Shown: one piece after another, positions 8,186 through 15,674 of the stretch
Numbering within the stretch: position 1 is the first letter of the stretch
Layout of the letters: each line of letters starts with the position of its first letter
Assembly (NCBI RefSeq): GCF_030286555.1
Contig: NZ_JASVWF010000013.1
Location: 1-35,442, forward strand
DNA length: 35,442 nt
Source of the DNA: Actinomycetospora termitidis
GTDB lineage: Bacteria > Actinomycetota > Actinomycetes > Mycobacteriales > Pseudonocardiaceae
Direction of reading: 5' to 3'
Translations under genes and position numbers: made by a program
The notes under the pieces: model-generated
What the model was told of the DNA's origin: nothing
Database searches by the model: none
The model's input: only the letters and a program-made list of their open reading frames with translations

Positions 8186-9045
8186 CGGAGCTGGCCGACC
8201 GGCGGCTCGGGCCGCGCCGGGAATCGTCGGGAAGGACCCTGCCGGTCCGGATCGAGCTGCTCCGCCAGCTCCGACGGCGGCGCACGCAGATCACGCTGGC
8301 GCTGTTCGCGCTGCTGCCGGTGATCCTGTGGATCGCGTTCTCGGTGGGGAACTCGTCCTCGCCGGGGCAGGCGGGCCTGTCGCTGACCGACCTCGCGCAG
8401 ACCTCCGGCCCGAACTTCGTGGTGTTCGCCCTGTTCTCGTCGGCGAGCTTCCTGTTCGTGGTGGTCGTGGCGCTGTTCTTCGGCGACACGGTGGCGAGCG
8501 AGGCGTCGTGGTCGTCGTTGCGCTACCTGCTCGCGATCCCGGTGCCGCGGGTGCGGCTGCTACGGCAGAAGGTGATCGTCGCGAGCCTGCTCTCGGCGGT
8601 CGTGATCGGCGTGCTGCCGCTGGTGGCGCTGGCGCTGGGGACGCTGGTCTACGGCGACGGCGCGTTCGCCTCGCCGACCGGCGAGACGCTGCCCTACGGC
8701 GCCGGGGTGCTCCGCCTGGCGCTCGCGGTGGTCTACATCGCGCTGCAGCTCACGTGGGTCGCGGGCGTCGCGACGCTGCTGTCGGTGGCCACGGACGCGC
8801 CGCTCGGCGCGGTCGGCGGGGCGGTGCTGGTGTCGATCCTGTCCCAGATCCTCGACACCGTGGACGCCCTGGGCTCGATCCGTCAGGTGCTGCCGACGCA
8901 CTACGCGTTCGCGTGGACCGACCTGCTCACCGCCGACGTCGACGGCACGGACATGGCCCGCGGGGTCCTCGCGGCCTTCGTCTGGGCGACGGCGTTCGGA
9001 GCCACCGCCGTGTGGTGGTTCCGGCGCAAGGACATCACGAGCTAG
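8182..9045 (+). CDS. ABC-2 type transporter permease
   Basis: This 287-residue membrane protein is translationally coupled (ATGA) to the hydrolase-ATPase fusion. It has about six hydrophobic helices, the motif GDTVASEASWSSLRYLLAIPV and a C-terminal WWFRRKDITS. It is clearly similar to the permease at 578-1624 but lacks the Gly/Ser-rich insert. It should form the membrane channel of the transporter powered by the fused ATPase. The substrate is unknown. Its TAG stop overlaps the convergent gene's stop within a CTAG palindrome at 9042-9045. Confidence 0.85.
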   Translation: MTELADRRLGPRRESSGRTLPVRIELLRQLRRRRTQITLALFALLPVILWIAFSVGNSSSPGQAGLSLTDLAQTSGPNFVVFALFSSASFLFVVVVALFFGDTVASEASWSSLRYLLAIPVPRVRLLRQKVIVASLLSAVVIGVLPLVALALGTLVYGDGAFASPTGETLPYGAGVLRLALAVVYIALQLTWVAGVATLLSVATDAPLGAVGGAVLVSILSQILDTVDALGSIRQVLPTHYAFAWTDLLTADVDGTDMARGVLAAFVWATAFGATAVWWFRRKDITS

Positions 9046-9929
9046 GACTTGCGACGGAGGCCGTGGATCAGCTTCCGCGTGACCCGGGGCTCCTCGGAGT
9101 CCGACGGGGCGGCGGGGGTGGGTCCCTCGTCCGCGGGGTCCGGCGCGTAGACGACCGGGGCGGGCATCGGCGCCGGCTCCTCCGTGGTGCCGTCGTCCGG
9201 GACCGGCGAGGGCGGCGCCGCCACGGTGAGGACCGGGGCGAACGAGCTGCGCGGGCCCGGGGCGGCGGGTGGCTCGGGCTGGTGCTCCGGGGCGGCCGGT
9301 TCGGGGAGCCTCAGCTCGACGGTGGTCGCCACCTCCGAGGGGTCGGCGGCCGGCTCCTGGACGACGACCGGGGTGGCGACCCGCGCCGTGAGCGTGACGT
9401 GGACCTTCCCCGCCGCTCGAGGCGGGGACGGAAGCGGCGCCGGTGCCAGCACGACCGTCGGAGCAGGCGGCTCGGGCGACGCCTCGGGGCCGGGAGGCGC
9501 CTCGCGCGGTGTCGGGATCCGGGTCGCGAGGGGAGCCAGGGGGCCGTCCAGCCCCGCGAGGGCAGCCTTCGACCAGGCGAGACTCCCCTGCTCGCGGTTC
9601 ACACGCAGGCCCACCCACACCGACTCCGGGTGACCGGGACCGGCGAGCACCAGGCGTGACAGGTGGAAGGCGGCCGGAGTCGTCGAGACGACGTCCTCGA
9701 GCTCACGGCGCCCCGTCCGGGAGGCGGCGGCGTGGGCCCGCTCGAGCAGCGCGTCGGCCGAGCCCTCCGGCCCGCCCCACTCGCCCAGGACGTGCTGCCC
9801 CGAGACGTCGACCACCGCGACGTGCTCGGCACCGGGGAGACCCGCCAGCACCTCGACGTAGCGCTCGGCCGAGCCGGTCGTGTCCTCGCGCGGCGTCTCC
9901 TCCGCGGCCGGTGTCGCCTGTGCCACCAC
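9042..9929 (-). CDS. Roadblock/LC7-like domain protein with Pro-rich tail
   Basis: The protein has 295 residues. The first about 120 look like a small alpha/beta domain (VEVLAGLPGAEHVAVVDVSG, AWSKAALAGLDGPLAPLA) resembling Roadblock/LC7 proteins, which in actinobacteria often regulate small GTPases. The rest is Pro/Ala/Glu-rich and disordered, ending in a basic RVTRKLIHGLRRKS tail. The GTG at 9929 is chosen because GAGG lies six bases upstream. The frame continues to 10475 but the extension overlaps the divergent DUF6247 gene and looks non-coding. No GTPase neighbour is present. Function unknown. Confidence 0.6.
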   Translation of the reverse strand: MVAQATPAAEETPREDTTGSAERYVEVLAGLPGAEHVAVVDVSGQHVLGEWGGPEGSADALLERAHAAASRTGRRELEDVVSTTPAAFHLSRLVLAGPGHPESVWVGLRVNREQGSLAWSKAALAGLDGPLAPLATRIPTPREAPPGPEASPEPPAPTVVLAPAPLPSPPRAAGKVHVTLTARVATPVVVQEPAADPSEVATTVELRLPEPAAPEHQPEPPAAPGPRSSFAPVLTVAAPPSPVPDDGTTEEPAPMPAPVVYAPDPADEGPTPAAPSDSEEPRVTRKLIHGLRRKS

Positions 9930-10148
9930 GTCGCACCTCGTCACTGTCGGAGTCCCCGGGCTCTCGGCACGGCAGGCCGCCCTGACGGGTGACGGTGCCG
10001 AGTGCATCATCGTCTGCCGTTGCCGTTTCGTGACGGTCCGACGGCAGTGACCCGGTCCACTCGGTGATCGACCTCGCCACAGTGGCGGCGATGCGTGAGA
10101 ACGTCCGGGGAGAGGGTCGAGCGGGCCGATGCTGTCGGTGCCTCGGGG

Positions 10149-10154
10149 TACCGT
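10149..10154 (+). promoter_or_regulatory. -10 box TACCGT of a leaderless-type promoter
   Basis: TACCGT lies exactly six bases before the GTG of the DUF6247 gene, which has no SD. The same hexamer and spacing precede the ABC exporter start at 32413. This supports transcription starting at or next to the start codon. Confidence 0.45.
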
Positions 10155-10160
10155 CACCGC

Positions 10161-10481
10161 GTGGTCGCCACCGAGAGCCTGCACGACGAGCCGGAGCCTG
10201 ACCTCCAGGCCCTCGCTCCGGGGGCAGCGCCCGAGGTCATCCGCGAGTACCTCCTGCCCGCCGACCGCGAACGGTTCGACGCAGCACTGAGCGACGCTCG
10301 TGCCGGCGGCGGCGAGGATCGCATCTGGAACTGTGTCGAACGCTGGCGCGGGATCGCGGTACTCCAGGCCGACCGCCGGCGGTTCCGACGCCTGGCGCGG
10401 CAGATCGCCGAACGCACCACCGGCGTCGCCTCGCCCGACGACGAGCCGCTCGAGGTGACCCGGGCCAAGGCCCACATCTGA
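10161..10481 (+). CDS. DUF6247 family protein, probable antitoxin partner
   Basis: The protein has 106 residues. The characteristic segments are APEVIREYLLPADRERFDAAL and a helical region with WRGIAVLQADRRRFRRLARQ, as in the actinobacterial DUF6247 family. The GTG at 10161 is preferred because a TACCGT -10 box precedes it, while GTG 10095 is a longer alternative. The gene ends eight bases before a RelE-like toxin frame, giving a toxin-antitoxin gene order. The antitoxin role is inferred from position and the downstream toxin-like sequence; no DNA-binding motif was recognised. Confidence 0.65.
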   Translation: MVATESLHDEPEPDLQALAPGAAPEVIREYLLPADRERFDAALSDARAGGGEDRIWNCVERWRGIAVLQADRRRFRRLARQIAERTTGVASPDDEPLEVTRAKAHI

Positions 10482-10489
10482 GGCTCGAG

Positions 10490-10761
10490 GTGTACGAGCT
10501 CGAGGAGCATCTCCCCCACGTCGCCGCTCAGATCGACGACCTACCCCGCCGCGTCTGGCACGACTACGAGGCAGCCCTCGTCTTCGTCCTTACCCGACCC
10601 TTCGACGCCGACCTGATCGACGTCGACGCGCCCGGCTACTCGGCACGCCTAGCACCTTCGGGCTCGGACGGGGCCAGATCGTCTACCGCCTCCACGCCGA
10701 CACCCAGCGCATCGAGCTCGACGACGTCTCCTTCATCCGGCTCGACGGCGACCGCTCGTAG
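10490..10761 (+). pseudogene. RelE/ParE-like toxin gene with a frameshift
   Basis: The frame from GTG 10490 (GAGG six bases upstream) reads VYELEEHLPHVAAQIDDLP...YEAAL...DAPGYSAR and then loses coding character at about 10652. From about 10654 another frame reads TFGLGRGQIVYRLHADTQRI and on to LDDVSFIRLDGD, with a TAG at 10759-10761. Together these form the usual RelE-type layout: an LP-rich N-terminal helix pair, then a strand pair with FG-GRG-IVYRL and a final DV-FI-L strand. One missing base near 10652 explains the break. The gene is either inactivated or carries a sequence error. Confidence 0.65.
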
Positions 10762-11069
10762 ATCCGATAGCGACCTCATCGCCCACCCTCAGGTAGCGCG
10801 ATAAATGGCGCTATCGCTCCACCTCAAACAAGACCCAACCCCCGTGGACGCTGTCGCGGACTGTCCGCCCCACACCACAGGAACCCGTCGCGGCCGCGAG
10901 TCTGGCTCCCGTCCCGTGCCGTGCCGCGATGGTCCTGTGAAGAACCCCAGAGCTCGACCTCGTTCATCAGGTACCCCTCGCACCGCCTGCCCGCTGGGCC
11001 GAGGCTGTCAGGGGTGCTTGCTACTTTCGGCTGGCGTCGCAACAGAGCTATCGCCGGTGGGGGTAGAAG
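10762..11069. other. Intergenic stretch with a short stem-loop
   Basis: No convincing gene is seen here. TAGCGC at 10794-10799 and GCGCTA at 10808-10813 form a six-base-pair stem with an 8-nt loop just after the toxin remnant, a weak terminator candidate without a T tract. The start of the lower-GC nuclease gene follows. Confidence 0.4.
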
Positions 11070-13142
11070 ATGATCGAGGTACGACCGTGGGCGGAGCGCT
11101 CCAACACGATCTCTATCATTCCGGGGAAGAAGGGCGAGCGTCGCGAGTCTCTGCTTGACATTGCTAAGCAACTTCCCCGCCAGGCCGGCGAGTTGATTCG
11201 CGTCCGCCGCGCTTCTGGCCCTGATCAAGAGGTACCGATTGAGAAGATCACGCAGGACCAACTCTCGCGGGGTGGTTTGACCAGGCGCGACACTAACGGG
11301 ATGTGGACGCTCTCAGAGGTGGTTCAGAGTTGGCTTGACGACCCAGCCTCTGACGACCTGGCGGAGCATCTCCACGCGAACACGAAGTTCTTCGGCGAGC
11401 TTCTCGAAGCCATCGAACGGATGCACTCAAAAGCCGAGTTCTTATCCTTGGCAGCTGAATTCGGGTTACATTGGACTAGCACAACGCAACTTTATGCCCG
11501 GATCAATTGGATGGAGCTTCTAGGTCTGGTTGAGCGATGGGAGGCGTACAAATTTGTCCTGACCGATCGCGGCAATAGGTTCTTAGATCGCATCGACATC
11601 ACTTCTGCCGACGTCGCTATGGGACAAGCCGCCGGCACGGTCACCGCCACGCAAGATATTGCCGCCCCAAGCGACAACGTAGCGGAACTCTTGGCAACGC
11701 TCGGCAAAGTTGAACTACAGCAGCGGAAAGTCTTGATCGGCTACATCCCACGAGGACGGAAAGCCCCCGACCGCGAGTCGGATGCAGCGTCTCAATCACC
11801 ACTCGAAGCGATCCGGACATTAATTGACCTACTAGGCGAACGGTCACGCGCAGACCTCTTCTACAGAAAATGCATAGACCAACTTGGGATGAAGAAGGCG
11901 TCGGCATCTCAGACTTTACAGACTCTCCGTCAAATGCGAGTTGTCGAGTCTGTAGCCTTTAATGAGTTCGGACCGATCAGTGAGGTGCTAGAGCTGGCCC
12001 AACCCGGCAACGAAGTCGACTTTCTGAGATACCTACACACCCGGTACCGCTTCGTCGGCGAGCTCCTCGCAGAGATCGAACAGCCAACTCCAGTTAACGA
12101 GATAGTGCGTGTAGCAAAAACCACCTACGCCCTACCTCAGATCGACAACGCCGATGTGCGCACTCGACTCGGCTTCATGTTGGACGCGGAACTCGTGGAA
12201 AGAATCGACTGGACTCGCTATCGTGCATCTGCGCTTGGCCAGGCCGTCGCTGCCCAGTTACCCCTCGAATCTCCTCCAACTTATGACCAGACTACGGACG
12301 AGGTGGAGCGCACCGAGCCCACTACTCCCGCAACCGTAGTTCGAAACGACTTCGATCAAGTAGTAGCTGATCTGTTTGGGTTCTCCCATCGGAGCGACGC
12401 CAGCCGCGACTTCGAGATCGCTATCGCGCGCGCATTCGAGTTCTTCGGCTTTGCGAGCAGGCATCTTGGCGGGAGTGGTCGGACCGACGTTGTCCTTGAC
12501 GCCTTGCTACCTGAGAAAGATCGCTATCGCGTGATCGTCGATGCGAAGTCATCGGCGAGCGGGATCATCTCAGACAACCACGTTAAGTTTGATGCCCTGA
12601 AGGATCATCAGCGTGCGAGCAGGGCCGACTTCGGCTTGATTGTGGGACCAGATTTCGCCGATCGAGTACGAGTTTGGTCTGCATCGAACAATTTCACACT
12701 GCTTACTGTCGAGGATCTCACAGGCCTAATGCGTCGACACATCAGGAATCCACTCACCCTTGGCGAACTTCGCATCTTGTTCGAGCGCTCCGGAGACGAC
12801 CTTGCCGATATTGAAGAACGTTACTCGGCCGCCGAGCGAACCTCTGCCCTCATCTTTAAGCTGATCGACCTCCTTTATGTGGAGGCCGTTGAAGAGGACC
12901 CCCTGATGGATGGGTACATGAGCCTCGAGAACATCAACTTCGCACTGAGGAAAGAGATGAGTCCCCGACCTCCTTCGGAGGAAGTCGAGGAGTGCCTTGA
13001 GTTTCTCGCCCATGAACTAGTGCGAGGAACCATAAAGGACGGGAAGAAGTACAAGCTGGCTGACGCCCCCTTGAACATCAAGCGGAGACTCAGCGGGTTG
13101 GGCGCGTCTCTCCAACGCGTTGCGGCCACGGAGCGGACGTGA
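11070..13142 (+). CDS. Orphan FokI-type restriction nuclease (wHTH repeats + PD-(D/E)XK domain)
   Basis: In this 690-residue protein, residues about 443-580 match the FokI cleavage domain. FFGFASRHLGGSGRTD and YRVIVDAKSSASG align with the FokI HLGGS-x3-D and VIVDTK motifs, giving predicted catalytic Asp473, Asp491 and Lys493, with Glu449 in the preceding helix. LLTVEDL...LTLGELRILFE matches the last FokI helices. Residues 1-400 are helical with winged-helix-like repeats. FFGELLEAIE (about 107-116) and FVGELLAEIE (about 328-337) each start a similar segment ending LVER, as expected of a FokI-like multi-wHTH recognition half. A C-terminal extension (about 581-690) goes beyond FokI. GGGGG six bases before the ATG serves as SD. 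Base use is clearly less GC-rich than in flanking genes. No methyltransferase is nearby. Confidence 0.82.
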   Translation: MIEVRPWAERSNTISIIPGKKGERRESLLDIAKQLPRQAGELIRVRRASGPDQEVPIEKITQDQLSRGGLTRRDTNGMWTLSEVVQSWLDDPASDDLAEHLHANTKFFGELLEAIERMHSKAEFLSLAAEFGLHWTSTTQLYARINWMELLGLVERWEAYKFVLTDRGNRFLDRIDITSADVAMGQAAGTVTATQDIAAPSDNVAELLATLGKVELQQRKVLIGYIPRGRKAPDRESDAASQSPLEAIRTLIDLLGERSRADLFYRKCIDQLGMKKASASQTLQTLRQMRVVESVAFNEFGPISEVLELAQPGNEVDFLRYLHTRYRFVGELLAEIEQPTPVNEIVRVAKTTYALPQIDNADVRTRLGFMLDAELVERIDWTRYRASALGQAVAAQLPLESPPTYDQTTDEVERTEPTTPATVVRNDFDQVVADLFGFSHRSDASRDFEIAIARAFEFFGFASRHLGGSGRTDVVLDALLPEKDRYRVIVDAKSSASGIISDNHVKFDALKDHQRASRADFGLIVGPDFADRVRVWSASNNFTLLTVEDLTGLMRRHIRNPLTLGELRILFERSGDDLADIEERYSAAERTSALIFKLIDLLYVEAVEEDPLMDGYMSLENINFALRKEMSPRPPSEEVEECLEFLAHELVRGTIKDGKKYKLADAPLNIKRRLSGLGASLQRVAATERT

Positions 13143-13300
13143 GAGAACAGCACTACTTAATTCTCAATGCCTGCGGCAAAGCAGGAATCGCGGTTGTGTT
13201 CGATTCAGACTCGATCTCAGCCAACACTACTAGCGCGGTAATCGGAGTTATGGCGGCATCGGGCGCTGCGAGTCGTCTGCCCTCCGACCCGCTTGAGTAG
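13139..13300 (+). CDS. Possible 53-residue ORF coupled to the FokI-like gene
   Basis: A GTG at 13139 overlaps the nuclease stop as GTGA and opens a 53-codon frame to the TAG at 13298. The peptide starts VREQHYLILNACGKAGIAVV and has a mildly hydrophobic middle. The overlap resembles the coupled pairs elsewhere in the window. Its shortness and the lack of any recognised homologue leave it doubtful. If real, it could be a partner or regulator of the nuclease. Confidence 0.3.
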   Translation: MREQHYLILNACGKAGIAVVFDSDSISANTTSAVIGVMAASGAASRLPSDPLE

Positions 13301-13369
13301 GGCGACAGTGGCCGGCCCCTCGCCCCCAAAGCCAGCCAGAGCTGTTCCAGCCCATTCGAGCCGCAGCCC

Positions 13370-13543
13370 TCACCTGGGCGTGCGGCTCGTTCTCCTTCGT
13401 CCGGACGGACCACGCGGACGCTGCCGTTGTTGCAGGGCTGTTGCCACGTGACTGCGGTCTAGCTCCAGCCCGCGTGCGACCGCCCACAAGCTGAGTTCGC
13501 GTCGTTCGCCGCGGCAGATTAGCCAAGTTCGGAGGGTCGTCAT
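13370..13543 (-). CDS. Possible small HTH-like protein
   Basis: A 57-codon frame begins at ATG 13543 and ends at TGA 13370. It starts MTTLRTWLICRGERRELSLW and continues with AVARGLELDRSHVATALQQR, a helix-turn-helix-like pattern, before a basic tail. A longer frame on the same strand (13248-13610) is Arg/Pro/Thr-rich and looks like a shadow. No strong SD is visible. Function unknown; offered because the 13.3-13.6 kb stretch is otherwise empty. Confidence 0.35.
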   Translation of the reverse strand: MTTLRTWLICRGERRELSLWAVARGLELDRSHVATALQQRQRPRGPSGRRRTSRTPR

Positions 13544-13639
13544 GCTCTAGCAGGGTGCCGTCGCTCAGAAGCGATGGCAATCGAACGCGCGTGCAGGGCA
13601 CGCGTCTCAACCCGAAAACGCTCCTGGACCCCGAGCGTC

Positions 13640-13948
13640 TTAGAAGTCTGACCGCCGGTGCTGGATCATCTCGACGGCCTTACGGTAGGCCCGCTGGTCG
13701 CGCGACGGGACGGTCCGCATCTCGCCGGCGTTGACCGCTGCGGCGATCTCATGGGCTTCTTCATAGGTCATCTCGTCTTGAGCCTGAACCTGGGCCGCGC
13801 CGTACTGATTCGATAGACGCCGACTTCCACCCATCATCATCCGAAGGAAAAGGAATATGGCGCCCACGCTGAGAATAATTTCTAGCAGGATCATCAACAG
13901 CATTACAGCGATCGACGGATGACCTGCCGCGAGCACCACAGTCTGCAT
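13640..13948 (-). CDS. Small single-pass membrane protein
   Basis: The 102-residue protein from ATG 13948 has one long hydrophobic helix (IAVMLLMILLEIILSVGAIF, about residues 13-32). A cytoplasmic tail follows, containing EMTYEEAHEIAAAVNAGEM and RDQRAYRKAVEMIQHRR. The frame runs further up to 14128, but that part is Arg/Pro-rich and overlaps a kinase remnant, so the internal ATG is preferred. No family recognised. It is one of several short membrane proteins in this accessory region. Confidence 0.5.
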   Translation of the reverse strand: MQTVVLAAGHPSIAVMLLMILLEIILSVGAIFLFLRMMMGGSRRLSNQYGAAQVQAQDEMTYEEAHEIAAAVNAGEMRTVPSRDQRAYRKAVEMIQHRRSDF

Positions 13949-14079
13949 GGCCCCGGTCGTCGCTGGCGTCGCAAGAGTTGTTACGCCTCGACCGGCCGGT
14001 GTGTGGAACAGCGGGCATAGAGACGCCCCGAATCGTGACGCTCGCAGCCTTTTCGGGTGCTTCCCGCCTTCTCGTGCCC

Positions 14080-14325
14080 TTAGGTGACGTTTCGGTACCC
14101 CCACAAGACGCGGCAGGCGCATGTCCATGGTGGGTGCGGCCGGATCGCCTCGAGCGACGCCTCGACCGCCTCAGGTGAGCAGCGCCAGCACGCTGAGAGC
14201 ACGTTGAGTGCGACGGTGCGGGCAGTGCGCCGGTCGGTGGCCTTCCAGACCTCCGCAGAACCGCCCGAGCCGATGAGCTCCTGCAGGGCGAAAGGCCCCA
14301 CCTCCTCGAGCACCTGCGCCACCAT
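14080..14325 (-). pseudogene. N-terminal remnant of a Ser/Thr protein kinase
   Basis: From ATG 14325 the frame reads EVGPFALQELIGSGGSAEVW and KATDRRTARTVALNVLS. That is the glycine-rich loop and beta-3 strand of a PknB-like kinase. The ATP-binding lysine expected in VALKVL is Asn, and kinase similarity stops within about 25 residues. No catalytic loop follows. The piece is a decayed gene start of about 50 residues. The 3' boundary is approximate (next stop at 14080). Confidence 0.6.
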
Positions 14326-14495
14326 CGCCCGCCCCCTGAACCGCCGCCACGATCCGTGCCGCGCTATAGAACCCCACACCCCGTACGTCCAGGAAGCGAA
14401 GATCCTGCGTCGACTGGACCGTGCGGACGAGATGCCCGGGTACGAGCAGCGGATCAATCGCTAGGGCTCCGGTCGTCGCCAGTAGATCCGGCGGG

Positions 14496-14711
14496 TCAGC
14501 TGCTTGCGTGTGTGCCGGGCCGAAGGACTTCCTCCAGGACCTCGCGCACCGTGGCGTAGGAGTTCTGCCAGATGCTGTTCACGAACCGCTCGGCGCCGTC
14601 CGCCTCGGCGCCCTTGCTCGCGTAGGCCGCTTCCTTGGCGCTGGCGTACTTCACGGCAGCCTCGATGCGCGCCTCGAGGTCAGGGTGGGCGGTGCTTGAA
14701 TCCGAAGTCAT
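14496..14711 (-). CDS. Small helical hypothetical protein
   Basis: The protein has 71 residues, is charged and largely helical: DLEARIEAAVKYASAKEAAY, then AERFVNSIWQNSYATVREVL. The ATG at 14711 has GAGAGG about eight bases upstream. No family recognised. It lies just downstream of the DUF4190/DUF732 gene on the same strand, separated by about 64 bases. Confidence 0.5.
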   Translation of the reverse strand: MTSDSSTAHPDLEARIEAAVKYASAKEAAYASKGAEADGAERFVNSIWQNSYATVREVLEEVLRPGTHASS

Positions 14712-14775
14712 CCCTAGATCCTCTCAAACCGGACTAACGGCTCGATATGGGCCTGCGGTCGCGAACCGCGTCGCG

Positions 14776-15423
14776 TCAGTTGCCGAGTAGGTAGAGGTAG
14801 CGTGGGCAGTACGCGCCGATGGCCGCGCCGAGGATCTCGCCTGCCTGGTTGCGGGTCCAACTGCCGCTGCCCTGGATGCTGGAGAGAACCCTCTGCGGGG
14901 TCATGCCACCGTCCATCGACTCGCACCCGTGACGAGCGGAGACGGTGGCATCGGCCTCGTTCGCGAACTGAATCCCGCTCTTGCGGAGCGTCTCGAGGAA
15001 GACCCGGTCCTGCAGTGGTTGGCCCGCCGAGCTCTCGCCGGCGCTCGCCGAGTGCGTCGGGGCCGAGCTCGTGGTGGCCGAGGGCGCGGCGACGGTCGTG
15101 GAGTCGGTGGGCATCGTCTCTACGGTCACCCATGTGTTCAAGAGCAGGATGGGCACGGCGATCACGCCGAGGATCAGCCCGGCGACGGCCCGCCCCCGAC
15201 GCCCTGTCGTCGGAGCCCGCTGCAGGCCCAGGGCTGCGAGCACGATCCCTACGATGGCCGCGGGCCACCCGATCAGCCCGACGACCGGGATGCAGGCGAG
15301 CACTGCGCCGGTGAGCCCGCAGATGAACCCAGCGAGGGCAAGGGTGTTGCGGGGCTGGGCCCAACCACCGGGCGGCTGCGGAGGAATCCAAGACGGCGGC
15401 CCGGGTACGGGTTGGAAGGTCAT
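14776..15423 (-). CDS. DUF4190/DUF732-type membrane protein
   Basis: The 215-residue protein has a Pro-rich N-terminus, then a DUF4190-like two-helix region (LALAGFICGLTGAVLACIPV, LIGWPAAIVGIVLAALGLQR). A further helix (AVAGLILGVIAVPILLL) and a Ser/Thr/Ala-rich linker (about 110-137) follow. The C-terminal extracellular domain has FLETLRKSGIQF, GCESMDGG and GAAIGAYCPRYL, the pattern of DUF732, with two Cys that probably form a disulfide. DUF732 proteins are secreted or membrane-anchored in actinobacteria and have no assigned activity. Confidence 0.7.
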   Translation of the reverse strand: MTFQPVPGPPSWIPPQPPGGWAQPRNTLALAGFICGLTGAVLACIPVVGLIGWPAAIVGIVLAALGLQRAPTTGRRGRAVAGLILGVIAVPILLLNTWVTVETMPTDSTTVAAPSATTSSAPTHSASAGESSAGQPLQDRVFLETLRKSGIQFANEADATVSARHGCESMDGGMTPQRVLSSIQGSGSWTRNQAGEILGAAIGAYCPRYLYLLGN

Positions 15424-15660
15424 GCCTCGTGATCGGATCTAGCTGTCTGCTGTTACCGATTCGCGTCATTGGTCCCGATCGATGCGGCGACTGTCGTAGC
15501 GAACAGGTCCACGCAGGCCAGTGTCGAGCCGTGGCGCGGTCGGGCCTCCTCGCGGCGGCACGAGCCTGTAGGGGAGGAGGCGTTGAGCTCGTCAGACCGG
15601 GTGCGGGCGCCGCTGGAAGACGTCGCTCCGCTGGCGCGCGAGGCTGTCGTACCCCCGCGC

Positions 15661-15666
15661 TAGCGT
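15661..15666 (+). promoter_or_regulatory. -10 box TAGCGT before a start codon
   Basis: TAGCGT lies eight bases before ATG 15675. GGAG is present but too close to the ATG to serve as a normal SD, so a leaderless transcript is plausible. Confidence 0.35.
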
Positions 15667-15674
15667 GCAGGAGC

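Noticed and set aside
10794..10813. Stem-loop as a phage or plasmid attachment site
   Set aside because: It is only a six-base-pair stem. No integrase, tRNA or matching repeat exists in the window.
13248..13610. 121-codon frame on the minus strand
   Set aside because: Composition is Arg/Thr/Pro-rich without motif. The 57-codon frame inside it looks more protein-like.
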